Origin: CAYFQB01 sp964345225
GTDB lineage: Bacteria; Nitrospirota; Thermodesulfovibrionia; Thermodesulfovibrionales; UBA6898
NCBI GenBank assembly: GCA_964345225.1
Contig: CAYFQB010000071.1
Location: 1 to 64,000, forward strand
DNA: 64,000 bases
Direction: 5' to 3'
The notes beneath the pieces were generated by a model. The model had not been told where the DNA came from and did no database searches. It worked only from the letters and a program-made list of their open reading frames with translations. Below, one piece after another: positions 9,555 to 17,769 of this stretch. Each line of letters starts with the position of its first letter. The stretch's first letter is position 1. Made by a program: the position numbers and the translations under genes.

Positions 9555-9583
9555 TGAATACCAAAAAAAAACAATATTGTCAA
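9555..9583 (-). promoter_or_regulatory. pilMNOPQ promoter
   Basis: Minus-strand TTGACA (9578-9583), a 17-nt spacer containing a T9 run, then TATTCA (9555-9560), four of six matches to the -10. The -10 ends 6 nt before the pilM ATG, so the transcript would be leaderless. A perfect -35 with ideal spacing makes this one of the clearest promoters in the window. Confidence 0.7.
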
Positions 9584-9665
9584 GTCTTTTTTAAAAATAT
9601 TCCATTTATATCAGTTACTTTAATGTATATTTTGAGAAATTAGTTTAACATTTAATGAAAATAAA

Positions 9666-10538
9666 TTATAAATTCAATATTCTTTTAATTCTTATAATAT
9701 TGGAATGCACTACACCTATACCGAATAAATTTCCTCTTTGTCCTTTCAGTTTTACAAATTCATTGTTGTTTAAGTTATTGATATTATTAGGCATTATCTG
9801 TACGCCGTTTTTAGCCTTTTTATAATCGTTCTCGCATAGCACTATTTCCTTCAAGGTTGAGAGTGCACTGTCAATTGAATAAAAAAAATTTTCATTTGTT
9901 TCTGAATTTAAATCATCAAAAGACACTGCATTATTTATATCAAAAGATCCAATTCGCGTTCTTTCAAGAGAAACCAGGTGTGCTCCTGTTCCAAGCCTCA
10001 ATCCTATGTCTTCACAGAGGGTTCTGATATAGGTCCCCTTGGAACATGAAATTAATAAATCAATGTAAGGGAGCCTTATTTCTTTTATTTCTATACCATA
10101 GATTTCAATAAATCGTTCAGGTCGTTCTATTTCAAATCCTTTCCTAGCAAGCTTATAAAGGGCCTCTCCCCGAAGTTTTACCGCAGAATGCATTGGTGGT
10201 TTCTGTTTAATCCGCCCTGTAAAACTCATAACAGCTTTAGTAAGTTTAGCCTCGGTCAGCAATGATATATCTGTTTTTTCGATAATCCTTCCATGTGAAT
10301 CGTAAGTATCAGTTCTTTCACCCAGCTTTACACTGGCATTATATTGTTTGTCCATATCAAGCAGGAATCTTGCAATCTTTGTTGCTTCATTCAGACAGAC
10401 TAAAAGTACCCCGGTTGCCATTGGGTCAAGCGTCCCTGTATGCCCTGCCTTACCGACCCTAAGGATTCTTTTAACTCTGGTTACCGCCTGCTGTGAAGTT
10501 ATACCGGAGGGCTTATTTAAATTAACAATTACATTCAT
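9666..10538 (-). CDS. truB: tRNA pseudouridine(55) synthase TruB
   Basis: Makes pseudouridine 55 in the T-loop of tRNAs. About 290 aa from the chosen start. The N terminus reads MNVIVNLNKPSGITSQQAV, the catalytic region GHTGTLDPMATGVL carries the nucleophile Asp near residue 40, and later motifs KPPMHSAVK and GTYIRTLCEDIG are intact. An in-frame ATG seven codons upstream exists, but it lies in repeat sequence and the family normally begins near MNVIVNL. The region upstream (10560-10724) is a repeat-filled gap. Follows infB-rbfA-nrnA in the usual order. Confidence 0.95.
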   Translation of the reverse strand: MNVIVNLNKPSGITSQQAVTRVKRILRVGKAGHTGTLDPMATGVLLVCLNEATKIARFLLDMDKQYNASVKLGERTDTYDSHGRIIEKTDISLLTEAKLTKAVMSFTGRIKQKPPMHSAVKLRGEALYKLARKGFEIERPERFIEIYGIEIKEIRLPYIDLLISCSKGTYIRTLCEDIGLRLGTGAHLVSLERTRIGSFDINNAVSFDDLNSETNENFFYSIDSALSTLKEIVLCENDYKKAKNGVQIMPNNINNLNNNEFVKLKGQRGNLFGIGVVHSNIIRIKRILNL

Positions 10539-10587
10539 CAGACTGCTTACTCGCCGCATAGCGCAAAGCCCTGAACCGTCTGGTACA

Positions 10588-10745
10588 GGGCATAACGTTC
10601 TTTTTACTGCCTACTCCTTGAGAACTAAAAGGTTACGTCTTACGGTAACGGTTAAGAGGCCCGTTTCGTCTGTCGGTTACGTCTGTCGTCCATACTGCAT
10701 ACTGCTTACTGCCTACTTTTCTTTTTACTCCTTACTCCTTACTTT
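10588..10745. repeat. Low-complexity intergenic repeat (GTAAGGAGTAAG type)
   Basis: The gap between truB and nrnA is built from short degenerate units: on the minus strand GTAAGGAGTAAGGAGT and GTAGGCAGTAAGCAGT, and on the plus strand CGTCTGTCGGTTACGTCTGT. The same units recur at 15500-15535 and 30420-30450. The array continues into the coding end of nrnA. Confidence 0.75.
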
Positions 10746-11711
10746 TAGCGTTTTAGTCCTTACTTGTACTTTTAATTTTTGACTTGCTTCTAGCAAAGCT
10801 TTTTTAGCAGATTTAAGATTGCCCTTTATTCTAAATCCCGCAGCGTTTTTGTGACCGCCTCCATTATAAATCTCGGCAATTTCTGCAACATTAAAAACTC
10901 CTTTAGACCTGAGGCTAACCTTCCACATGTCCCTGCCAACCTCTCTAAATAGTGCAGATATATTTACCGAATCAATCATCCTTGGAAAATTCGAAAAATT
11001 TTCGGTATCTTCAAAACTTGCTCCGGTCTTTTTAAACATATCTTTTGTAATATGCATCATTGCTACTGTCTTTTTTATCTCGAGTGTACTCAAGGCCTTC
11101 ATCAGCAGATTGAATCTTTTTCTGTCCCATGTGTCATAAAGGTCATATGCGATAAGATTTGGCTCTGCACCTGACTCAACAAGTTCTGCACATATCTTCA
11201 GCACCTCGGCCGAACTGCCGTATCTAAAAGTCCCTGTATCAACTGATATGGCAGTATAAAGATTCGTGGCAATTTCTTTTGTTAATTTAATGCCCAGTGC
11301 TTTTATCAGATAGAAGACCATCATCCCTGTTGCAGCTGTTTCCCGATCAATCCATCTTATATCACCAAATTTTTTTTCACTTTGGTGATGGTCTATAACA
11401 ATAGAAATTCTAAACTTGTAATGATCAAGGGCAGCCCGTTCAGGACTGTTACAGTCAAGAAGTATAAGTATCGGTTCGCTCTTCAGGAAATTCTTAAAGT
11501 CAGTTTTAAATATATTTTGTTTAGGCAAAAATCTGTAGAATTCCGGAACAGGATCCCTGCAGTATACAAACGTCTCTTTCCCGACAGACTCAAGTGCTAT
11601 CGAAAGCGCAACAGAAGAACCTATTGCATCGCCGTCTGGGTTTATATGGGCTGCAATCAACATTTTTTTCTCTTTTTTAATGGTGGCAAGAATTTTTTCA
11701 GGTATTTTCAT
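10725..11711 (-). CDS. nrnA: DHH-family oligoribonuclease / pAp phosphatase NrnA
   Basis: Degrades short oligoribonucleotides and 3'-phosphoadenosine 5'-phosphate. About 328 aa. DHH domain motifs are INPDGDAIGS, DCNSPERA and the namesake DHH in IDHHQSEKKFGD; the C-terminal DHHA1 domain has the GGGHKNAAGF signature. I chose the ATG at 11711 because AAGGA lies 6 nt upstream; an in-frame GTG at 11738 has no ribosome site. The last ~15 residues (Lys/Val/Arg-rich) are encoded by the intergenic repeat that follows and are unlikely to be ancestral. It overlaps rbfA by 14 bp. Confidence 0.93.
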   Translation of the reverse strand: MKIPEKILATIKKEKKMLIAAHINPDGDAIGSSVALSIALESVGKETFVYCRDPVPEFYRFLPKQNIFKTDFKNFLKSEPILILLDCNSPERAALDHYKFRISIVIDHHQSEKKFGDIRWIDRETAATGMMVFYLIKALGIKLTKEIATNLYTAISVDTGTFRYGSSAEVLKICAELVESGAEPNLIAYDLYDTWDRKRFNLLMKALSTLEIKKTVAMMHITKDMFKKTGASFEDTENFSNFPRMIDSVNISALFREVGRDMWKVSLRSKGVFNVAEIAEIYNGGGHKNAAGFRIKGNLKSAKKALLEASQKLKVQVRTKTLKVRSKE

Positions 11712-12135
11712 CTTTGTCCTTTTTGCCTCGGTCACCACGGCGATTTTTTTTAGTCGGAGGCTTAATTCTACTTGCTCGGGAATGAGAATCTGATGAATCT
11801 GATATCTCTTTCAGAAGCCTGTCTATCTTGTAACCATATTCTATTGATGTATCCACTCTAAATTCAATATTTGGGATTAATTTCATCCTGAGTCTCTTTG
11901 ACAGTAAATGACGTATATAGTTCTTTGCAGAGTTTAGTATTTCCAAGGTCAGTTCTCTCTCATCTTCATTGAAAATACTGACAAATACCTTTGCAAATTT
12001 GAGGTCCGATGTCATATCAACACCGGTAACAGTGACGAAACCTATTCTAGGATCTTTGAGTCTGTAGATTATTATATCTGCAACTTCTTCTCTTATCAGG
12101 TCGCTGACTCTTTGTGCACGTTTATAAGGAAGCAT
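11698..12135 (-). CDS. rbfA: Ribosome-binding factor A
   Basis: A 145-aa KH-fold protein that helps mature the 16S rRNA 5' end in the 30S subunit. The N-terminal motif RVSDLIREEVADII and the DPRIGFVTVTGVDMTSDL segment are diagnostic. The C-terminal 30 residues are a basic tail. It lies between infB (81-bp gap) and nrnA (14-bp overlap). Assignment is secure. Confidence 0.95.
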   Translation of the reverse strand: MLPYKRAQRVSDLIREEVADIIIYRLKDPRIGFVTVTGVDMTSDLKFAKVFVSIFNEDERELTLEILNSAKNYIRHLLSKRLRMKLIPNIEFRVDTSIEYGYKIDRLLKEISDSSDSHSRASRIKPPTKKNRRGDRGKKDKDENT

Positions 12136-12216
12136 AGTTTCTTAGTGACATACAGCCAATAATTCAATAAAATTATAGACAATACACTAAAAACTATGAG
12201 CTTGAACTATTAGCTT

Positions 12217-14670
12217 TTATAATTTTGCAGCAATCTTCTCTATTACGTAATTCTCTAAGATATCTCCGACTTTAATATCATTAAAATTTTCAAGTAATAT
12301 TCCGCATTCATAACCTGCGTGAACCTCTTTTACATCGTCTTTAAATCTCTTCATTGTGCTTATCTTGCCGTCATGAATAATAATGCTATCCCTTAACACA
12401 CGAACCCCATCGCTTGCACGAGAAATATAACCGTCAATTACATAAGAGCCTGCGATAGTTCCGAGCCTCGATACTTGAAATAACTGTCTAACCTCCGCCC
12501 TTCCCAGGACTATTTCCTTAAATGTGGGCTCAAGCAAACCTTCAAGAGCCTTCTTTACGTCATCTATCGCTTCGTAGATGACATTATATAATCTTATATC
12601 TACCCCTTCTTTTTCAGCTGTTTTCGCGGCTTTCATTTCCGGTCGCACGCTAAATCCTATTATTATTGCATCTGAGGCTGTCGCTAGCATTACATCTGAC
12701 TCATTTATTCCACCTGCTGAAGAATGTATGACCTTAACTTTTACATCTGGATGGATTATATTTTCAAGAGCATCTTTTATAGCTTCTACTGAACCCTGGA
12801 CATCGCCCTTTATGATTATATTTAACTCCTTTATTTGGCCTTCTTTTATCTTAGTGTGAAGTTCATCAAGAGTTAGTTTCTTTGCCCTGGCTGGTTCAAC
12901 AGACCTTTGCTTCTTAAGTCTAATCACTGCAATCTGCCGTGCCCTTTTTTCGTCTTCAATAACAGTAAATATGTCTCCGGCTGATGGAACTTCAGAAAAT
13001 CCTATTACTTCAACTGGTGTCGAAGGTCCTGCACTCTGTATTCTTCTGCCTGAATCATCTATCAATGCCCTCACCTTTCCAACATGCATACCTGCTAACA
13101 ATGCATCGCCGATTTTCAGGGTACCCTTCTGCACGAGCAAGGTTGCAACAGGACCCCTGCCCCTGTCAAGTTTTGCTTCAATAATAGTACCTCTGGCATC
13201 CCTTTCAGGGTCTGCCTTTAGTTCCATTATTTCTGCCTGAAGAAGGATCATTTCAAGAATGTTTTCGATACCTATCCGCTTCTTTGCAGAGACTTCAACA
13301 AATATATTACTGCCACTCCATTCTTCAGAGATAATCCCATACTCTGCAAGCTCATTTTTTACCTTTGTTATATTTGCCTCAGGTTTGTCGATCTTGTTTA
13401 TAGCGACTACAATAGGAACATTTGCTGCTTTAGCATGATTAATCGCTTCAACTGTCTGAGGCATTACACCGTCATCAGCAGCAACAACAAGGACAACAAT
13501 ATCGGTAATCTTTGCTCCTCTTGCCCTCATTAAAGTAAATGCCTCATGACCCGGTGTATCGAGAAAAACTATGTCTTTTCCTTTAAGGTTAACCTTGTAT
13601 GCACCTATGTGCTGTGTTATCCCACCAGCTTCGTTTTCAGTAACCCTTGTCTCCCTAATTGCATCAAGTAGTGATGTTTTCCCATGGTCAACATGTCCCA
13701 TTATTGTGATTACCGGAGCTCGCGGAAGAAGTTTTGTAACATCCTCCTGTATTTCTTCGAGGTTTATATCTTCTTCAACAGAAGCCGGTTCGATCTTGAT
13801 TCCGAAATTCTCGGCAACAAGGAGGGCGGCATCTGCATCAACAGGCTGGTTTATAGTAGGCATATAACCCAGTTCCATAAACTTTTTTATTACTTCAGAA
13901 AATTTTAATCCTATGAGTTCTGAAAATTCCTTTACTGTTGTACCTTCACGGAGCTTCAGCATTTTTTTCCTCGGCATTGTGGAAAGCACAGCTTGTTTTG
14001 GAGACTGCTTTTGCACAAATTTCGGCCTATCATGCTTCTTTATTGCCCTTGTGTCATGCCACCTTTTAGGTTCAATCCTTCTAATAGACTGAAATGCCCG
14101 CTGCAGACCCGGTTTCGACTTGAACTTTTCAATCTTCTCAGACTCTATTTCCTTTTTGAATCTGTCCGGTAATTTTATTTCGTCTTCAACCTCTAAAGGA
14201 GGGATTTCTGAAGGTTTCGTTTCTTCTGAAGGATATTTTTCCTCATCAAATTCTGGTTCTATTTCTTTTTGAACCTCTGACTTAACCTTTACCTTTGCCT
14301 TTACCTCTTCCTTTGCCTCTATCTTTGCAGCAGTCTCTTTGACATCCTTAAGTGTTTCTTTCACAGAAACTGTTTTGGGTTTTTCGACAACCTCGGGTTC
14401 TAATGTTTTTTTAGCAGTTTTGGCCACCTTTGCTTTTTTAGGTTTAATCCTCTTAGAAGCAGGTTTGGGCTTCTCTGGCATAACAGCCTTAGTAGGTTTA
14501 GCCTTTGCTCTGACGCCGGATAAAATTTTCTTTATTTTTTCAGCAATATCCTCTTCTATGCTGGAGGTATGGGTTTTGTCTGTAATACCGATTTTCGACA
14601 GCTCCTCCAGTATCTCTTTGCTCTGCTTATTTAACTTCTTAGCTAATTCAAAAATTCTTATCTTAACCAT
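12217..14670 (-). CDS. infB: Translation initiation factor IF-2
   Basis: GTPase that positions initiator tRNA on the 30S subunit; 817 aa. It has an N-terminal IF2_N helical domain (1-50), a long Lys/Glu/Pro-rich linker (about 55-220), and a second IF2_N-like domain (about 240-290). The GTPase domain has G1 GHVDHGKT near residue 325, G3 DTPGHEAF and G4 NKIDKP, and domains II-IV follow. In many bacteria nusA precedes infB; here infB is the first gene of its run and is divergent from rpmB. AAAGG precedes the ATG. Confidence 0.97.
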   Translation of the reverse strand: MVKIRIFELAKKLNKQSKEILEELSKIGITDKTHTSSIEEDIAEKIKKILSGVRAKAKPTKAVMPEKPKPASKRIKPKKAKVAKTAKKTLEPEVVEKPKTVSVKETLKDVKETAAKIEAKEEVKAKVKVKSEVQKEIEPEFDEEKYPSEETKPSEIPPLEVEDEIKLPDRFKKEIESEKIEKFKSKPGLQRAFQSIRRIEPKRWHDTRAIKKHDRPKFVQKQSPKQAVLSTMPRKKMLKLREGTTVKEFSELIGLKFSEVIKKFMELGYMPTINQPVDADAALLVAENFGIKIEPASVEEDINLEEIQEDVTKLLPRAPVITIMGHVDHGKTSLLDAIRETRVTENEAGGITQHIGAYKVNLKGKDIVFLDTPGHEAFTLMRARGAKITDIVVLVVAADDGVMPQTVEAINHAKAANVPIVVAINKIDKPEANITKVKNELAEYGIISEEWSGSNIFVEVSAKKRIGIENILEMILLQAEIMELKADPERDARGTIIEAKLDRGRGPVATLLVQKGTLKIGDALLAGMHVGKVRALIDDSGRRIQSAGPSTPVEVIGFSEVPSAGDIFTVIEDEKRARQIAVIRLKKQRSVEPARAKKLTLDELHTKIKEGQIKELNIIIKGDVQGSVEAIKDALENIIHPDVKVKVIHSSAGGINESDVMLATASDAIIIGFSVRPEMKAAKTAEKEGVDIRLYNVIYEAIDDVKKALEGLLEPTFKEIVLGRAEVRQLFQVSRLGTIAGSYVIDGYISRASDGVRVLRDSIIIHDGKISTMKRFKDDVKEVHAGYECGILLENFNDIKVGDILENYVIEKIAAKL

Positions 14671-14791
14671 TTATTTTTGACCTTTTTTCATACTAAATGT
14701 ATTTATTATTATAAATAAATTATTGTAACGATGTTTTATAAAATGTTATCATAAAAAATCTTTTTAATGCAATCTTGAAAGGAGAAGTAAT

Positions 14792-14980
14792 GTGGCTAGT
14801 TGTGCTGTTTGCGGAAAGAAAAAGACTATCGGTAACAGTGTAAGTCATGCTAACAATAAGACCAAAAGGAAGTTATTGCCTAACCTTCAGCGGACAAGAA
14901 TAGTAACCGCCCATGGGACAAAACGGGCTTATGTCTGCACAAGATGTCTGCGCTCCGGTTTAATTAAAAAGGCTATCTGA
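14792..14980 (+). CDS. rpmB: 50S ribosomal protein bL28
   Basis: A 62-aa large-subunit protein. The start is GTG, 8 nt after an AAGGAG site (14779-14784); an ATG two bases earlier is in the wrong frame. The C-x2-C pair at residues 4 and 7 and a second C-x2-C near the C terminus (VCTRC) form the zinc-binding version of bL28. The core motif GNSVSHANNKTKR is intact. Its stop overlaps the next ATG (TGATG), coupling it to the DciA-like gene. Confidence 0.96.
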   Translation: MASCAVCGKKKTIGNSVSHANNKTKRKLLPNLQRTRIVTAHGTKRAYVCTRCLRSGLIKKAI

Positions 14981-15429
14981 TGATAAAGACAGATTACCTT
15001 CTTACGCCTATACTGAAAAATCTTGGTATTGAAGAGGGAGTTCGGCTCGTAAGTATAAAAAATAACTGGCATTACATATTTGAGAAGCCGCTTTCATTGC
15101 ATATGTCACCCTCGAGACTTTCTGAAGGCAAACTTCTTATAAATGTTGACTCACCTATATGGCTCCAACAGCTCAGCTATTATAAAAGAGAAATAACAAA
15201 AAAACTGGATGCATACGGAGTCAAGGATGTACATTTCAGAATAGGGAAACTCTTTCATAAAAAACAATTTGTGTCTAAAAGACAAAAAACTGCTGAACTT
15301 TCTTCCGAAGATACTTTATTTGTCTCTGAACTCATATCGCAAATAAGCGACGATACAATTAAAGAAGCAGTCAAACGTGCACTGGAAAAATCTCTTAGCT
15401 CAAAAAAGAAAGGTAACGTCAGCAGGTAA
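14980..15429 (+). CDS. DUF721 / DciA-like protein
   Basis: A 149-aa protein of the DUF721 family, whose best-known member DciA loads the replicative helicase in bacteria lacking DnaC/DnaI. The domain covers about residues 8-95: W-x-x-I-F-x-x-P-L, then GKLLINVDSPIWLQQLSYYK and a final HFRIGKLF strand. A Lys-rich tail follows. It overlaps the rpmB stop by one base. Whether this one acts on the helicase is inference from the family. Confidence 0.8.
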   Translation: MIKTDYLLTPILKNLGIEEGVRLVSIKNNWHYIFEKPLSLHMSPSRLSEGKLLINVDSPIWLQQLSYYKREITKKLDAYGVKDVHFRIGKLFHKKQFVSKRQKTAELSSEDTLFVSELISQISDDTIKEAVKRALEKSLSSKKKGNVSR

Positions 15430-15479
15430 CAACTCCCATCCTTTCAAGTAAGCTTTTCTACTTTACAGGGCCCGTTTAC

Positions 15480-15715
15480 TCATCGCATGGCGCTTGGAAT
15501 AAAAAGTAAGCAGTAGGCAGTAAGGAGTAAGCAGTAGTTGAAAACAAAGTAATATATAAACCGTTAAACGGGTAAAGGTTAAGAGGCACGATTCGTAATC
15601 TGGTTTGTCTGGTTTGTTTTGTTTTTCTAGTTTATCCGGTTTAAACTAAAAAAACCAAAGAAACTAAACTAACTAAAGAAACTATTTTTGCTTTGCGTTT
15701 TACTTTTTACTATAA
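15480..15715. repeat. Repeat-filled gap between convergent dciA and clpX
   Basis: No gene. It holds a run of GTAAGCAGTAGGCAGTAAGG-type units (15507-15537), a small GTTAAACGGGTAAAGG segment, and a pyrimidine-rich then purine-rich stretch (TTTGTTTTGTTTTTC, then AAACCAAAGAAAC) that can pair with itself loosely. The unit type is shared with 10588-10745. Confidence 0.65.
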
Positions 15716-16957
15716 CTATGCAGATTCTGCCTGTTTTTCAAAAATAAGGATAGGTTTTTCCTTTTTTGTAACCGTATCTTCAGTTATTAGACATTCCTTT
15801 ATACCTTTTTGTGAGGGGATTTCATACATGACATCTAGCATTATTTCTTCTAATATGGCCCTGAGTCCTCTTGCACCGGACTTGCGTTGCACGGCCTTCT
15901 TTGCAATAGCTGAAAAAGCACTGTCCGTAAATTTCAGTCTGACATCATCAAATGAAAACAGTTTCTGATACTGCTTTGTCAGGGAATTTTTAGGCTCAAT
16001 AAGTATCTTGATAAGAGTAGCCTCATCAAGTTCATCAAGTGCTGTCACAACAGGCAACCTACCGACAAGTTCAGGTATAAGGCCATATTTAATAAGGTCT
16101 TGCGGTTCTGTTATGCTCAGGATATCACCTATTTTCTTTTCTCTTTTGCTGGTAAAATCGATACCGAATCCAACGGTCTTTTTGCCAACCCTTTGCTCAA
16201 CGATTCCCTCCAGACCGATAAAGGCACCTCCGCATATAAAAAGAATATTAGTGGTATCTACCTGTATAAAATCCTGCTGGGGATGTTTACGCCCCCCCTG
16301 CGGCGGTATATTTGCAACTGTGCCTTCGATAATTTTAAGTAATGCCTGCTGAACGCCCTCACCAGAGACATCCCTCGTTATGGAAGGGCTATCGGATTTT
16401 CTGCTTATTTTGTCTAACTCATCGATATATACTATTCCCCGCTGTGCCCTTTCAACATCATAATCAGCGGCCTGTATAAGTTTCAGTATTATATTTTCTA
16501 CATCCTCACCAACGTATCCTGCCTCTGTAAGTATTGTTGCATCTGCAATTGTAAAAGGCACATCGAGTATCCTTGCAAGAGTCTGTGCAAGCAATGTCTT
16601 GCCGGTACCAGTTGGGCCGACAAGCAGTATATTGCTTTTCTGAAGCTCTACATCGGACTCTATGGGGTTGTAAATCCTTTTGTAATGGTTGTAAACTGCA
16701 ACAGATAGAATTTTTTTGGCCTTTTCCTGGCCTATTACATAATCATTAAGAACACCGTGTATTTCCCTAGGTGTAGGCAGTTTTGGCAATGTTTTTCCAG
16801 ATGTATCAATATATAATTCATCAGCAATTATTTCATTGCAAAGTTCGATGCATTCATTGCATATATAGACTGTAGGTCCTGCAATAAGCTTTTTTACCTC
16901 CTCCTGTCCTTTGCCACAGAAGGAACATTTAAGATTTTCCTCGTCTTTCTTTGCCAT
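15716..16957 (-). CDS. clpX: ATP-dependent Clp protease ATP-binding subunit ClpX
   Basis: AAA+ unfoldase that feeds substrates to ClpP; 413 aa. The N-terminal zinc domain has Cys11, Cys14, Cys33 and Cys36. Walker A GPTGTGKT is at 114-121, Walker B lies in IVYIDELDKI, and the pore loop GYVGEDV and sensor motifs are present. GGAGG precedes the ATG. It follows clpP by 220 bp, a gap that contains a folded GC-rich element. Confidence 0.97.
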   Translation of the reverse strand: MAKKDEENLKCSFCGKGQEEVKKLIAGPTVYICNECIELCNEIIADELYIDTSGKTLPKLPTPREIHGVLNDYVIGQEKAKKILSVAVYNHYKRIYNPIESDVELQKSNILLVGPTGTGKTLLAQTLARILDVPFTIADATILTEAGYVGEDVENIILKLIQAADYDVERAQRGIVYIDELDKISRKSDSPSITRDVSGEGVQQALLKIIEGTVANIPPQGGRKHPQQDFIQVDTTNILFICGGAFIGLEGIVEQRVGKKTVGFGIDFTSKREKKIGDILSITEPQDLIKYGLIPELVGRLPVVTALDELDEATLIKILIEPKNSLTKQYQKLFSFDDVRLKFTDSAFSAIAKKAVQRKSGARGLRAILEEIMLDVMYEIPSQKGIKECLITEDTVTKKEKPILIFEKQAESA

Positions 16958-17090
16958 CTATCCTCCAATTAAAAACAGTCCTGAATAATAATCAACGAAT
17001 CTAAAAATGGTGTTTCTAACTTATAGTCAGCTCTTAAATATAAATACAGTAATAATAATTTTAGTATACTATGTTAATCTTTACTTGTCA

Positions 17091-17161
17091 CGGCTCGAGT
17101 GGTCCATACAGCCCGAAACATCGTCCAGCTCAGTCGAGACGTTCAGGCCGGGGACTCGCCG
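17091..17161 (-). other. Structured GC-rich element between clpP and clpX
   Basis: A 71-nt GC-rich island in an AT-rich gap. Read on the minus strand it folds on paper into one long hairpin. The outer stem is CGGC/GCCG, GAGT/ACTC and CC/GG; the inner stem is CCTGAA/TTCGGG plus CGTC/GACG; a 12-nt apical loop closes it. I do not recognise it as a known riboswitch or small RNA. It could be a 5' leader or processing structure for clpX, a small RNA, or a dispersed palindromic repeat. Confidence 0.45.
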
Positions 17162-17177
17162 AATTCCTGTTTCTCCT

Positions 17178-17768
17178 TTATTTTCTTTTAATAGTATAGA
17201 TTACATCATCTACAATATTATATTCCTTGGCCTCTTCTCCAGACATAAAGAAGTCTCTATCTGTATCGGCCTGTATCTTTTCGAGAGGCTGACCTGTATG
17301 CTCTGAAATAACCCTGTTAATGGTATCTTTCATCTTCAATATTTCTTTTGCATGTATTTCAACGTCAGTTGCCTGGCCATGGAAACCTCCCATCGGCTGA
17401 TGAAGCATTATCCTTGCATGTGGCAACGCAAATCTCTTTCCCTTTGTTCCTGCCGCAAGAAGGAGAGCACCCATGCTTGCTGCCTGTCCTATACAATATG
17501 TGGATATATCAGGCTTAACATACTGCATTGTATCGTAAATGGCAAGACCTGAAGATACAATTCCCCCGGGCGAATTTATATAAATATGTATGTCTTTGTC
17601 AGGGTCTTCGGTCTGCAAAAAAAGGATTTGGGCTATCACAGTATTTGCAACAATATCGTCAATTATATTGCCTAAAAATATTATCCTGTCCTTAAGAAGT
17701 CTTGAATATATATCGTAAGCTCTTTCAGTTCTTCCGGTTTGTTCTATTACTATGGGTATAACACTCAT
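17178..17768 (-). CDS. clpP: ATP-dependent Clp protease proteolytic subunit ClpP
   Basis: Serine protease of 196 aa with the complete triad: Ser98 in GQAASMG, His123 in MLHQPMGG, and Asp172 in DTDRDFF. It forms the tetradecameric chamber that works with ClpX, encoded downstream. The AAAGGAGAT ribosome site is embedded in the last codons of tig, and clpP begins 1 nt after the tig stop, so the two are tightly coupled. Confidence 0.97.
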   Translation of the reverse strand: MSVIPIVIEQTGRTERAYDIYSRLLKDRIIFLGNIIDDIVANTVIAQILFLQTEDPDKDIHIYINSPGGIVSSGLAIYDTMQYVKPDISTYCIGQAASMGALLLAAGTKGKRFALPHARIMLHQPMGGFHGQATDVEIHAKEILKMKDTINRVISEHTGQPLEKIQADTDRDFFMSGEEAKEYNIVDDVIYTIKRK

Positions 17769-17769
17769 T

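Noticed and set aside
10538..10559. Upstream ATG of truB
   Set aside because: The extra seven codons are repeat sequence and the family begins near MNVIVNL.
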